From: Hippopus hippopus
Lineage: Eukaryota > Mollusca > Bivalvia > Cardiida > Cardiidae
Length of the DNA: 64,000 bases
Assembly (NCBI GenBank): GCA_946811185.2
Contig: OX328109.1
Coordinates: 13,428,255 to 13,492,254 of the forward strand
Direction of reading: 5' to 3'
Shown: positions 14,301 to 20,744 of the stretch, piece after piece
Position numbering within the stretch: the stretch's first letter is position 1
Layout of the letters: the number at the start of each line of letters is the position of its first letter
Notes under the pieces: model-generated
Seen by the model: the letters and a program-made list of their open reading frames with translations, nothing else
What the model was told of the DNA's origin: nothing
The model's database searches: none
Program-made: the position numbers and the translations under genes

Positions 14301-17300
14301 TCAACAGGGTATCGAACCCGCAACCAGCAGGTTACGAGTCCGATACGCTTACCACTCAACTACCAGGCCAGGCTAAAACATTGCCATGTACATCAGTTTT
14401 TCTACATACTTGTACATGTATACTGAATCATTCAAAAACAGGCATTTTCCCTTCACCCTTTACCTGACAATCCAGAGTTTTCATTACCCTGAAGAAGGAA
14501 GCTTTTGTAAACATTCTGGGAAAAGAAGGAAAAGCTAGTATACAGTATTTTTCTGTTTCCCACAATTTTTTCTATCCTTTCAAGGGCAGCTCCCATCATT
14601 TGAGCTACTGATTTTGTCACAAGCAATAACTTATAAATTGACCGGTCTAAAGTTTTGTCATATGGTAGAGTTAACCCTTAAGCTGCTAAGTGCGACTCAC
14701 TGACCTTTTGCGGACAGTGTAGACCATGATCAGACTGCACAGAATGTGCAGTCTGATCTTGGATCTACACTGTCCGATAAGGAGATATTATTCCCCAAAA
14801 CATGACTTTGAAATAGCAAAATTTGGGTTTTTTACAATCAAATTGAAAATTTGGTTTTAGTTATTTAGCAAGATAAGAGTTGATAAACAGGTATATGTAT
14901 GCAGGAAGAAGGAACATGGATCCTAACAATTGTTGAAGAGAGAATTCCTTACCTCTAATAAAGCCCCCAGAAGCTCAATAGGAAAGAGCATCAGGGCTAG
15001 AAATCCAGTAGTGAGCAAGTTTAAATCTTTGCTCTAAAATCTTTCAAACAGTAAATGAAAGTCATTGAGACAAGATTTATTCCGCTCCTATCAGTGAACA
15101 CAGTTCTGAGTTTGTTCATGTTGAAAAGCAGCCGATGGCTTGGACAGAAAGTTGTCAAGTAGCACTGGCTAAAGGAAGTCTAGAACACATGGATATGTGA
15201 CTGGCTGCTGTTCCATAACTAAAAGAAACACTATTGAAAACATCACTAAATATCACAACTAAATCCTTACCTTGAAAATGGGTTATTCTGAAATAAAATC
15301 TGTACAGCTGCTGATTCTTCTTTATGGATGAATCTACAAGCAAACAAAACAGATCCAGTGATCCTAATGTTTTGAAGTTAGTAAAGATCTATCACAGAAA
15401 GCGGCTCATACGTATATACATGTACATGGAAAACAATTCAGTAAAGGACCAATTGCTTGCAAAAAGTTATTGCTAGTTTTCTCTGATTATTGGTCTTCAC
15501 TATGCCTTAAAAAATGCAAAAACAGTAAGGATATAGGTTAATTCATAACCCCTTTCACAGGCTTAACTTCTAAAGCACCCTTCATAACTACATTTGCCTT
15601 TCCAGCCAGTGTAGATCAAGATCACAAAATATGCAGCCTGACCTTTGGTCTAAATTGTCTGCTTTGCTGAAACACTGTAGAAAAAAGCAACCATTAAATT
15701 GCATTCATTTGGGTTTATTCCTATGATGAAAATGTCTGACTTGTTTATTTGGCGTTCTAAGGATTAATTCCCTCTCTAGCCATGGTAGATCAAGAAAATG
15801 TACCACTTTAACTCTTTACCACATGATCCCGAGTTTTAACGACCCCAAGGACGAAACCTTTTGGAAACATTGTGGGAAAAGGAGAAAATGCTGGTGACCA
15901 GCATTTTCTCCTTTTCCCATCATGTTTTTTACCCTATCATAGACAGAAATTATCATTTTAGCTACAATGAATATGTCGTCTGCTAATGCTTTCAATTTGG
16001 TCTAGTCCAGAATTTTGTCTTTTGGTAAAGAGTTAATGAAAGGTTCTGGATAACAGCAACTCTGCTATTGCTCTTATCAGACAAGATTTTAATTCTAGGA
16101 ATAAGAAGTGTGTTGAAATTATTGGTCCTTTAACCCTTTACCACACAATCCCGACTTTTAACAACCCTGTGAAAGAAGCCTTTTGAAAACATTGCGGGAA
16201 AAGGAGAAAATGCTGGTAACCAGCATTTTCTCTGTTTCCCACAATGTTTTCTACCCTTCCCAAAACAAATTTCAATTCTTCAGTCACCTTTGTTTTGTCG
16301 TCTGCAAATGCTTTCAATTTGGACCAGTCTAAAATTTTGTCGTTTGGTAAAGAGTTAAACTTCAGCCTTAGAGTGAGAAGTGCATCTGTTCTTTTGTCAG
16401 GTATGAAGATATAGATCAGATTGCTCAGAATGTACTTACCTTGTAGAGTCTATGATGTTACAGAACCTTTTATACTTGTTCCCTTGGTTTCAGTTAAGGT
16501 GAATTCTAAAGTAAAGGTTTTATTGCAATATTACAATCAAAATACAATTTCCTTCTTACATGAACACTAATACCATAAGTAATGTCTAGAAAGAAACTTG
16601 CAGTGACTGTCATACCATACTGGTAGATTCATCCTTTACCACACCATTCTGAATTTTAACAACCTTGAGAAAGATAGCCAGGGTTTTCCATGACGCACAA
16701 ATCCTGCGTCATAGACGCGATTTTAATTCAAATGACCCCCAACATAAATGACAGTGCGTCATCGGTGATGCAACTTTACAAAATCTAAATCATGTACGAA
16801 ATTGAATAAAGTGTCATAAACCCAAGTCTGTTCTTGCTTCAATGTCAGACGAACACCATTCTTTATTTAACTACAGGGTTTATTTTAGATGAAAGTGGTT
16901 TTCCGTTAATTTATTTATAGAATAAGACTGGTTTACGCATTATTGCCATAAAGTATATTGGACATGTGTCGTAAATATGGGCTCAGTCAAAGACTTGGTT
17001 GGGTTCTCTGTATTTCATAGCATATTTTATACGACTTCCGGTATATAAAAGTACACATTACCAGTCTGTGCTGTTCACGGAAAATAATGTCACTACGAAG
17101 AAGACTGTAGCATTCTTCTATCGTCTGCTTCCTACAACTGCCGATCAAGCCACGTCAAGCAGCGATTCAGATGAAAATGTTTGGTCTGTCAAAAAGTGAA
17201 ATCGACCTTTCCGTCAGAAATGACTGACCGACTTTTCTGTCTTGGAGTTTAAAGGTGAAACGCATTGTAGATCGTGCTTGAAGTTGATGACGAAGAGATC

Positions 17301-19171
17301 CATTTATTTTGACCCCCTAATTTAACGAAATGACCCTTAACTAATGAGGAAGGGGGTCACAATGACCCCCAATTTTCAAAGCTGAGGGAAAACCCTGGAT
17401 AGCTTTTGAAAACATTGTGGGAACAGGAGAAAATGCTTGCAACCAACATTTTCTCCTTTTCCCAAATGTTTTCTAGCCTTTCAAAAACACATTTTAATTT
17501 TCGAGTCTCTTTTACTTTGCCGTTTGCAACCACTTTCAATTTCACACACAATCACAACTTGCAACGACCATGAGAAAGATAACTTTTGAAAAAATTGTGG
17601 GAAAAGAAGAAAATGCTGAAAACCACACTGTTTTCTGTCGTTTCAAGGACTTCATGGCAACACAAGGTTGGGCGGTTGAAACCAGGGGCGGTTTTAACTG
17701 GTTAAAACTGCCCCAGTCAGTACTCCAAAAGTGGTCAATACTGGTCAATAGTGGTCGACTGAATATTTGTAGCAGTCATTTGGAAATTTTAATGGCCAGA
17801 TGAGTTTTAAGAGGACAGTTATGCTATTTAGTGGATGACTTATTGTGGGGTTTTTTTTTGGTTCTAAGTTTGGTTGAATTCACCGATATGAAAGTGGAAA
17901 AAATGTTTTGTCCCTACCAAAGTTACTCATCAGCTGGCTTTTGCCAGTTTTCTGAAACCCTATATAGAAGTTCCAAATAAGGACTTTAGGTTTCATTTTT
18001 GACACCTGAAGTAATTGCTTGATAAGATATTATCTTCATTGTGTATAAGTCAGTATTTCACACTTTAGAAATAAGGCCTGGTGTCAAGTATAATACCCCA
18101 AATAGGGATACATGATTGGTCACTTTTGTAATTTAAGCCACACCCACTGGGATAGAAAGGGGCAACTTTTACACCTTTTAATGTGTTTTGAGAGCAATTT
18201 AAAGGTATAGGTAGACACTTAAATATACTTCATATCCTGAACCATTGTTTAGTTAATCAGTTACAGCCTTCTTCATGTGTATCTCAGTATGCCTAAAGAT
18301 TAATGACAGGTGTATTTCACATGTTTGCCTGTGGATGAAACTTTTTTTCTGCAATTTTACATGAAAATTATGTATTAGCTGCTTCTTGATGCTACCTTTG
18401 AACTTTCATGACCAAAGACTATGTTAAATAATCTATATTCCTAAATCCTAAGTGTGTTTGTGGTGGGAGGTGGAGGAGAGTGACAGATAGAGAGATGTAG
18501 AGCTATAAACAGTTATCTCACCTGTAAGGAATGATGATAGATAAAAATTCTTTGGTTGAAAAGAACTGATATGTATGTAAGTTCAAAAGGGAAAGTCAAT
18601 CCAATCAACCTCTTTAGTGACCAGCAATAATGTATTTTGAATTATGATCAAATAAAAAAAAAGGACCTTATTGGTAAAAACTATGATACTGATGATAATG
18701 TGTGTAATATACTTTCAGCATAACCAGTTAAAACCGCCGGCCCGGTCAATACCCATATTGACCGGCTTTTTGCCAACCTTGTGGCAACAACTGATAAACA
18801 ACAAGGATACGTTCATGGGTAAGTTTGAAAATAGTCGACTTTTCCTCGCGGTCTTTTCCAATGAAGGGCTGACAATCGTCATCTTCACTGTCCGTAGAAC
18901 CATTGCTCTGGAGATCGCCATTCTGTTCAACTTGTCCGTTTTGTTTTTGTAAACATTTCAACGTGCGAGCAACTGATTGTTCCTGATCTTTTACTTCGTC
19001 ATCGCTTTCACTTTCACTTGAGGACGATTCACTGAACTGAAACACTATTTTACTTCTGTCTTCAGATCCCTGATCGTCCTTTTCGTAGAAAATAAATGAA
19101 CTTGATGGCTCCCTCTCTCTTTCAAACTCGTCGAACAGCGAAGAATCGCCAAAAACATCTTCCGCCGCCAT
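119..19171 (-). CDS. ZCCHC8: ZCCHC8 gene, span of recognised exons (3' end outside window)
   Basis: This is the span of a spliced minus-strand gene; the exons are listed separately. ZCCHC8 in animals is the scaffold of the nuclear exosome targeting (NEXT) complex, linking the helicase MTR4 to RBM7 and sending non-coding and promoter-upstream transcripts to the exosome in the nucleoplasm. Seen here are the MAAEDVFGDSSLFDEF start, an EIEDFI segment, a SWEIP segment, a CCHC zinc knuckle and a PSP domain (YKPGLISDKL, LGYPPGWM, EYPGF), in the same order as in the vertebrate protein. Phases agree at the seven junctions from exon 3 to exon 11 except that the exon 6 donor had to be inferred. The C-terminal exons, including the MTR4-stimulating tail, lie to the left of the window. 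Introns are long for the gene and filled with mobile elements. Confidence 0.88.
360..588. mobile_element. family A hairpin MITE (TTAA)
   Basis: It runs from TTAACCCTTTCC to TAATGGGTTAA around a palindromic core, AAAACATTGTGAGAAAAGG and its complement. The core loop has drifted (TTGCTCAAAATGAGCAA). Confidence 0.8.
766..994 (+). mobile_element. family A hairpin MITE (TTAA)
   Basis: This is a full-length reference-like copy. TTAACCCATTACCACACAAT lies at the left, a near-perfect palindrome of about 60 bp at 816-886 is built on ACATTGTGGGAAAAGGAG, and GTCGTTTGGTAATGAGTTA lies at the right. A further half copy follows at 1050-1127. Confidence 0.88.
1718..1787. mobile_element. family A core fragment
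   Basis: Only the palindromic core is recognisable (GAAAACATTGTGGGAAAAGG and a degraded right arm). Confidence 0.6.
1839..2102 (+). mobile_element. family B hairpin MITE
   Basis: This is a full-length copy with ends GAGCCGTGCTCTGTGAAAAG and its complement at 2102. A strong palindrome at 1891-1928 is built on CAGGTCAGCCTGCGCAGTCC, and a GGATCCATAATTA block lies on the right. Confidence 0.88.
2189..2399 (+). mobile_element. family A MITE with hairpin loop deleted
   Basis: TTAA lies at both ends. The left arm of the core reads through AGGAGAAAATGCTGGTTAC and jumps directly into ACAATGTTTTCTACC, so about 20 bp of the right arm are missing. Loss at the hairpin tip is typical of replication slippage. 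Confidence 0.8.
2561..2706 (-). CDS. ZCCHC8: ZCCHC8 exon 10, PSP domain
   Basis: A 146-bp exon lies between TTTTCAG and GAAG|GTATCT. It reads DKLREALGLDGSQLPVYIYK and MRALGYPPGWMEEA, the proline-rich PSP signature (vertebrate LPPFIYRMRQLGYPPGW). PSP domains occur in ZCCHC8 and in the spliceosomal SF3B2. The exon ends with one carried G. Confidence 0.95.
3428..4250. repeat. diverged tandem duplication in a ZCCHC8 intron
   Basis: Two copies lie head to tail, about 3428-3767 and 3777-4250. Each begins with a foldback block (GTAGTAACTTTCCT... to ...AGGAAAGTTACTAC) and later contains a matching TGTGTAGACAC/TGTGTAGATA and TTTTATTCAC stretch. The second copy ends 40 bases before ZCCHC8 exon 9. Confidence 0.6.
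4288..4356 (-). CDS. ZCCHC8: ZCCHC8 exon 9, start of PSP domain
   Basis: A 69-bp exon lies between ATACACAG and ATTAG|GTATTT. It reads SGRYHKDTGNDPKYAKYKPG and then LI, corresponding to vertebrate RYHAEEVEERFGRFKPGVI. Both split codons (AA|G and AG|T) fit the neighbouring exons. Confidence 0.93.
4426..4652 (-). mobile_element. family A hairpin MITE
   Basis: This minus-oriented copy keeps the AACAAATGACAAAACTTCAG end, the palindromic core at 4530-4598 and GGTAAAGGGTTTA at the right. Confidence 0.82.
4649..4890 (-). mobile_element. family A MITE, degraded, abutting the previous copy
   Basis: It starts at the last bases of the preceding copy (TTTACCTTCTACCGAATGAC). The core at 4747-4820 is imperfect, and an extra arm-like fragment follows at 4840-4890. 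Confidence 0.65.
5331..5456 (-). CDS. ZCCHC8: ZCCHC8 exon 8, CCHC zinc knuckle
   Basis: A 126-bp exon lies between GTTCTAG and CCAAA|GTAAGT. It reads SKPKCWNCGGDHMLPDC and then KEPRNQQRINESRQEM. The zinc ligands are spaced CX2CX3HX4C, one residue shorter than the CX2CX4HX4C of the vertebrate protein. PRN followed by a basic helix matches vertebrate PMPRNAARISEKRKEY. The knuckle binds RNA or protein partners in the NEXT complex. It ends with two carried bases, completed by the next exon as K. Confidence 0.93.
5820..6052 (-). mobile_element. family A hairpin MITE
   Basis: It holds the CTTTGCAGATGACAAATTT-type flank, the palindromic core at 5932-6002 and a GTGTGGTATAAGG right end. The TTAA sites are no longer intact. 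Confidence 0.75.
6535..7785. mobile_element. Helentron/HINE-like element with about seven 153-bp internal repeats
   Basis: Head-to-tail units of about 153 bp (TGACCTAGTGACCTAG ... GAAAATGTGGCCTCTAGAG) fill 6650-7680. The left end is AAGAGTGCCATGATGGCCC and the right end holds the small hairpin GAGCACTTCGTGCTC followed by AGGTGAGCTAA. A central minisatellite plus a 3' hairpin and CTAA is the layout of Helitron-related HINE/pearl elements known from bivalves (inference). Open frames on the minus strand here are only products of the repeat unit. Confidence 0.7.
8030..8420. repeat. two-unit tandem repeat ending in a (CAGA)n microsatellite
   Basis: Two related units of about 155 bp (GAAATGACTTTCAAACAAAG ... 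TTTCAGGGTTCTA) are followed by nine CAGA repeats at about 8350-8386 and a GGTGGGGTTAT tail. It looks like a second non-autonomous element of the same general build as the one at 6535. Confidence 0.6.
8464..8590. mobile_element. family A MITE, half copy
   Basis: Only the core and the CATTGTGTAGTAAAGGGTTAA end are present. Confidence 0.7.
8664..8724 (-). CDS. ZCCHC8: ZCCHC8 exon 7
   Basis: A 61-bp exon lies between ATATTCACAG and GAAAG|GTAAGA. It reads ILPVDLELVKANAKKMEKE, the lysine-rich linker just before the zinc knuckle (vertebrate EIQVKAKRPKP). The codon AG|A carries into exon 8 as R. An alternative acceptor, CCTGTAG, lies 16 bases into this exon. Confidence 0.8.
8798..9077 (+). mobile_element. 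family A MITE, long variant
   Basis: TTAAACCAAACAATTCTG lies at the left, the core at 8848-8913, and a TTTAA right end at 9074-9077 is shared with the next copy. It is about 50 bp longer than usual between the core and the right end. Confidence 0.7.
9074..9300 (-). mobile_element. family A MITE
   Basis: It begins at the TTAA that ends the previous copy. The core is at 9180-9247 and the end is GTGTGGTAAAGGGTAA. Confidence 0.75.
9510..9670 (-). mobile_element. SINE fragment
   Basis: The block CCACTGGCTGCTTTCCCACA through ATCATCAATCCTTGGA recurs at 45400 and 63340, where it is part of tRNA-derived SINEs. The tRNA head is degraded here (AGATTCAAACCAGCTACC). Confidence 0.55.
9879..10106 (-). mobile_element. 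family A hairpin MITE, full length
   Basis: TTAA lies at both ends (9879, 10103). The palindromic core is at 9985-10055 and the length is 228 bp. Confidence 0.88.
10409..10636 (-). mobile_element. family A hairpin MITE, full length
   Basis: TTAACCCTTTACTACACGAC lies at the left and GTGTGGTAAAGGGTTAA at the right. The core, at 10515-10580, is almost perfect. Confidence 0.9.
10731..10902. repeat. long palindrome next to ZCCHC8 exon 6
   Basis: The arms of about 63 bp start GAGGTCACTTAGCATGCTTG on the left and end CAAGCATGCTAAGTGACCTC on the right, around a spacer of about 45 bp. The arms are nearly identical, so the element is young or kept by gene conversion. In the ZCCHC8 pre-mRNA it would fold about two dozen bases after the exon 6 donor. 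Confidence 0.85.
10926..11040 (-). CDS. ZCCHC8: ZCCHC8 exon 6 (donor uncertain)
   Basis: The acceptor CGTTTCAG starts a frame reading ILGCSQFYQDYMLDTLG, then NPSLTDSWEIPMY, matching vertebrate LDKLGQPLLNENP and EGWEIPKY. The next exon needs one carried base, which points to the weak donor T|GTTTAA after MYPL. A better-looking GAG|GTCACT donor 27 bases on breaks the frame. A long palindrome begins just downstream (10731-10902), so the original donor may have been altered; this boundary needs a transcript. Confidence 0.72.
11150..11405 (-). mobile_element. tRNA-derived SINE
   Basis: Read on the minus strand, the head is GGGGTAGCTCAGTGGTTAGC (A box), followed by a diverged B box, GTTGCAAGTTTCATACC. 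The body recurs at 14130, 35908, 36532 and 45598. The tail is GTGATATGACC-like and ends GGTGTTAAACTCC. Confidence 0.8.
11542..11799 (+). mobile_element. family B MITE, degraded
   Basis: The ends TGAGCCATGCCCTGTGAAAA and GCATGGCTC are present. The central palindrome is scrambled (CAGCCGGCGCAACTGTGCGC). Confidence 0.75.
11820..11985. repeat. family E repeat fragment
   Basis: The stretch TTTGAGATAAAATTCTATTG through TTTTTATCACATAACAGTAT matches 33320-33490 (same strand) in order. It is a piece of the larger family E element at 33310-33865. Confidence 0.6.
12021..12101 (-). CDS. ZCCHC8: ZCCHC8 exon 5
   Basis: This is an exact 27-codon exon between TATTTCAG and GTG|GTGAGT. It starts ASVPSCTDLNNQIPGEK and ends RQAHV. 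The sequence is poorly conserved, but it falls where vertebrates have the linker after the EIEEFV helix. Only this frame is open, and it is phase 0 on both sides. Confidence 0.78.
12161..12384 (+). mobile_element. family A MITE
   Basis: TAACCCTTTACCACATAATC lies at the left and an imperfect core at 12213-12280. The right end is degraded. Confidence 0.75.
12396..12589 (+). mobile_element. family A MITE, left end lost
   Basis: The core at 12428-12492 is near-perfect and the right end TTTTGGTAAAGAGTTAA is intact. Confidence 0.8.
12651..12900 (+). mobile_element. family B MITE, degraded
   Basis: The ends TTAGCCATGCTCTGTAAAAA and TTTTTGCCAGAGCAT remain and the central palindrome is eroded. It ends 24 bases before ZCCHC8 exon 4 on the plus-strand coordinate. 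Confidence 0.75.
12924..13017 (-). CDS. ZCCHC8: ZCCHC8 exon 4
   Basis: A 94-bp exon between ...TTGCAG and AAA|GTAAGT encodes KYRSEIEDFIKHLIEKD and a further charged stretch ending KLDLK. The EIEDFI core corresponds to vertebrate EIEEFV, a predicted helix. It ends in phase 0, as exon 5 requires. Confidence 0.88.
13160..13517 (+). mobile_element. family M element, copy 1
   Basis: It has the inverted ends TTAAGGTATTACCCCCCTAA and TTAGGGGTCTAAGACCTTA. The interior contains AATTCCTTTGATGTCTATCT and GAAAAGGGAGGTAATTA, shared with the copies at 19326 and 23102. Confidence 0.82.
13795..14024 (-). mobile_element. family A hairpin MITE, full length
   Basis: TTAA lies at both ends. The core, at 13905-13970, is near-perfect. 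Confidence 0.88.
14130..14374 (-). mobile_element. tRNA-derived SINE
   Basis: The minus-strand head contains TAGTTGAGTGGTAAGCGTAT and the B-box-like GGTTGCGGGTTCGATACCC. The body matches the copy at 11150. Confidence 0.8.
14453..14674 (+). mobile_element. family A MITE ending at a TTAA shared with family D
   Basis: The core is at 14507-14575, somewhat eroded. The right end, GGTAGAGTTAA, uses the same TTAA (14671-14674) that begins the next element. Confidence 0.8.
14671..14884 (+). mobile_element. family D hairpin MITE
   Basis: The left end is TTAACCCTTAAGCTGCTAAG. A palindrome on CAGACTGCACAGAATGTGCAG lies at about 14731-14765 with GTGTAGA arms outside it, and the right end is TTATTTAGCAAGATAAGAG. 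Confidence 0.85.
14950..15050 (+). repeat. tRNA-like fragment
   Basis: AGCTCAATAGGAAAGAGCAT resembles an A box, and AGCAAGTTTAAATCTTTGCT resembles a B box with its flanking stem. It is too diverged to be a functional tRNA and is probably a SINE head. Confidence 0.35.
15271..15333 (-). CDS. ZCCHC8: ZCCHC8 exon 3
   Basis: A 63-bp exon lies between the acceptor GCTTGTAG and the donor CAAG|GTAAGG. It reads FIHKEESAAVQILFQNNPFS, matching the vertebrate segment that contains LQILFMNNAIS. The split codon AG|A joins it to exon 4 as SRKYRSEIEDF, parallel to vertebrate SKQYHQEIEEF. Splice phase and homology agree. Confidence 0.85.
15547..15765 (+). mobile_element. diverged family D-related element
   Basis: GTGTAGATCAAGATCACAAA and a weak partner arm are present. 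The ends (AACCCCTTTCACAGGC, TTCTAAGGATTAA) are only loosely like family D. Confidence 0.5.
15808..16036 (+). mobile_element. family A hairpin MITE, full length
   Basis: TTAACTCTTTACCACATGAT lies at the left and TTTTGGTAAAGAGTTAA at the right. The core at 15866-15930 has a GGTGACC centre. Confidence 0.88.
16130..16358 (+). mobile_element. family A hairpin MITE, full length
   Basis: TTAACCCTTTACCACACAAT lies at the left and GTCGTTTGGTAAAGAGTTAA at the right, 229 bp. It lies 82 bases from ZCCHC8 exon 2. Confidence 0.9.
16440..16482 (-). CDS. ZCCHC8: ZCCHC8 exon 2 candidate
   Basis: A short frame reading NKYKRFCNIIDSTR ends at a consensus donor, CTACAAG|GTAAGT, in the phase needed by the next exon. 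It aligns loosely with the vertebrate ELKRKLNILTRPSG region, though the PSG motif is not kept. An in-frame TGA just upstream forces the acceptor to lie at or after CCAAG at 16483, which is a poor acceptor, so the 5' boundary is a guess. A coiled-coil exon present in vertebrates between here and exon 1 was not found. Confidence 0.5.
16633..17545 (+). mobile_element. family A MITE split by a 719-bp insertion
   Basis: The left part is 16633-16678 (CCTTTACCACACCATTCTGA). The right part resumes at 17398 with GATAGCTTTTGAAAACATTG and carries the core. The hexamer GATAGC is present on both sides of the insertion. Confidence 0.85.
16679..17397. mobile_element. 719-bp insertion with CAGGGTTTTCC inverted ends
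   Basis: The element begins CAGGGTTTTCC and ends GGAAAACCCTG. It is flanked by the direct repeat GATAGC (16673-16678, 17398-17403), so the boundaries are exact. CAG...CTG ends suggest a hAT-like origin, but hAT elements normally make 8-bp duplications, so the superfamily is open. No transposase frame is recognisable inside; the longest frame, 16999-17199, is featureless. Confidence 0.85.
17545..17640 (+). mobile_element. family A half copy
   Basis: CACACAATCACAACTTGCAA and the left core arm are present, and the right arm is lost. It abuts the previous element. Confidence 0.6.
17650..18795. repeat. inverted repeat pair overlapping ZCCHC8 exon 1
   Basis: The left arm, 17652-17715, includes CACAAGGTTGG and GGCGGTTTTAACTGGTTA. 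The right arm, 18717-18790, includes the complements TAACCAGTTAAAACCGCC and CCAACCTTGTG. Between them lies about 1 kb of AT-rich sequence without a recognisable gene. The right arm overlaps the open tail of ZCCHC8 exon 1. The arms have drifted and contain indels. Confidence 0.55.
18811..19171 (-). CDS. ZCCHC8: ZCCHC8 exon 1 (start codon; 3' boundary uncertain)
   Basis: The ATG at 19171 has the context CAAAATGGCGGCGG and opens a frame reading MAAEDVFGDSSLFDEF, close to the vertebrate start MAAEVYFGDLELFEPF. A long acidic and serine-rich stretch follows (SESSSSESESDDE, then STDSEDDD), typical of a disordered N-terminus. The reading frame stays open to 18746, but the distal part overlaps an inverted repeat shared with 17650-17720. 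Donors that would fit the phase of the next exon are GAAC|GTATCC (exon end 18811) and CACAAG|GTTGGC (exon end 18778); neither is a strong site. The start is well supported and the end is not. Confidence 0.8.
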
Positions 19172-19178
19172 TTTGAAG
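19163..19178 (-). promoter_or_regulatory. YY1-like motif over the ZCCHC8 start codon
   Basis: The sequence CAAAATGGCGGCGG at the start codon fits the AANATGGCGGC consensus of YY1, which often lies just downstream of the start site in TATA-less housekeeping promoters. It may equally be only a good start context followed by alanine codons. Confidence 0.35.
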
Positions 19179-19325
19179 GCTATCGTTATTTACCAACCAT
19201 TAGGTTCTCCAGTTACTCAACCACTGTCGTACCGACGTTTTACTCTGCTTTTGGACACGCCCTCCCTGGTGATGAATACCCCGAATGATTAAAAAAAATC
19301 TTATTGGCGGTCGTTTGGTTAACAG

Positions 19326-19736
19326 TTAAGGTATTAGACCCCCTAACGCTTCTATTGCAACATGGAATAAAATTTCTTGTTAGTTGATAAATAAGGATTT
19401 ATACTGATACCTATGGTGGCATATTTCTGCCACGAGATACCTAATACTTTTGCACATTTTTAACCGACCAGAAATTCCTTTGATGTCTATCTTGAAATTA
19501 TTTGTTAATACTTTTGTAAGTTTCCTGAAAAGGGAGGTAATTATTATCTCCCTTCGTAATGACCGTATAGCGGTTTTAGATTTAAAAATGATAATTCTAA
19601 GAAGGGAAAAAGAGGAAAAAGTGGCTCGGTTAAAGTAGTACAATAATAGGCCTACTCATTTTTAATCATAGCAAATTTTGCAGAATAATATTATAGTGGA
19701 AATAGCTGTTTTCCATTAGGGGGTCTACTACCTTAA
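19326..19736 (+). mobile_element. family M element, copy 2
   Basis: It has the inverted ends TTAAGGTATTAGACCCCCTA and GGGGGTCTACTACCTTAA, with TTAA at both edges. Compared with the copy at 13160 it carries an extra 31 bp at about 19410-19441, described separately. It lies about 150 bp upstream of the ZCCHC8 start codon. Confidence 0.85.
19410..19441. mobile_element. 31-bp remnant of the 24470-type foldback element
   Basis: TATGGTGGCATATTTCTGCC followed by ACGAGATAC is identical or nearly so to the ends of the foldback element at 24470-25142. The uninterrupted copy at 13160 shows where it was inserted. Confidence 0.7.
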
Positions 19737-19904
19737 TTCTAAAGAGGTGCAAAGGTAAAAACTATTGCTTTATCTGAATTTATCAAATAGCACTAGATCT
19801 ATGAATTAATACATCAGTTAACTTTGAGACAAAATCATGTTTAAAGGACATTATAAATGTACCAGATGGGCGGGGGAGGAGAGAGAAAGTTAATATAGCC
19901 ACAG

Positions 19905-20010
19905 AAGTCGGACGTTCAGTTGGTGAAAATAGTTTGTTGTCGGCCGAAATGGATACTTTCTATCCATTTCGGCCTATAACAAGCTATTTTCACCAGGTAA
20001 ACGTCCAAAA
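19905..20010. repeat. short foldback element
   Basis: The arms GGTGAAAATAG...GGCCGAAATGGATA and TATCCATTTCGGCC...CTATTTTCACC fold around a centre of a few bases. There is no coding content. Confidence 0.75.
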
Positions 20011-20063
20011 CATGTGATCAAATGTGATAAAGCGTGTAAGGAAAAGTCATACCCGTGGACTAC

Positions 20064-20162
20064 TGGGGGGGGGGGGGGGTTGCTGAAAAAATCGCTTCTA
20101 GCTAGACTCGAACCCAACAACTTTCAAAAGTGAAGTTAGAAACTAAAATTTAAGCTATAGAG
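20064..20162 (-). repeat. G run and tRNA-like fragment
   Basis: A run of about 14 G (20066-20080) lies beside a minus-strand B-box-like sequence, GGGTTCGAGTCTAGC. No complete tRNA fold is visible. Confidence 0.35.
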
Positions 20163-20173
20163 TTGATTTATAA

Positions 20174-20188
20174 TTATTTTATTTTATT

Positions 20189-20283
<95 letters not shown>
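20174..20283 (+). repeat. compound microsatellite (TTTA)n(TG)n
   Basis: About 20 TTTA units are followed directly by about 15 GT units. Confidence 0.95.
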
Positions 20284-20284
<1 letters not shown>

Positions 20285-20285
<1 letters not shown>

Positions 20286-20700
20286 AAAATGGATCTATCA
20301 ACCGTAGTGGAAATTAGCCTACCGTTACGTGTATATGAAACGGTAAAAATTTAACAAAGAGAAAGAAAGAAACGTAATTCTTCATGTTTTATACTTTTCT
20401 CTCTTTAATTTAAAGCTGTCTTTGTAGTGAATGGAAATTACAGCAATCTGTGCTAAAATTTCCTTAAATTTTATACAATTTTCTTGGTGAGGTTACTTGC
20501 AGTAGGCCTACGATATCTAGTTTGATTACGATTCAGTGTCCACAAAAAAGACATCAAGTTAGTGTTAAAAAAAAGATAGCCAGTCAAATTTTTTCTGTCC
20601 AGGTTTGTCTGTCGTAATGGAATTTTTTGTTTCTTTGAATTCGGAAAAACTCAGGTGATCCGTTGATCAAATACCTCAGCTGTGGGATTGATCAATATGC
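20285..20700. other. no gene seen
   Basis: AT-rich single-copy-looking sequence. No exon, RNA gene or family A-D element was recognised. Confidence 0.5.
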
Positions 20701-20744
20701 ACGTATATACACGGTACATTTCTTCGCCGGAAATAGACTGCTTT

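Noticed and set aside
16999..17199. Open frame inside the 719-bp element as a possible transposase
   Set aside because: Too short and without any DDE, BED-finger or dimerisation motif.
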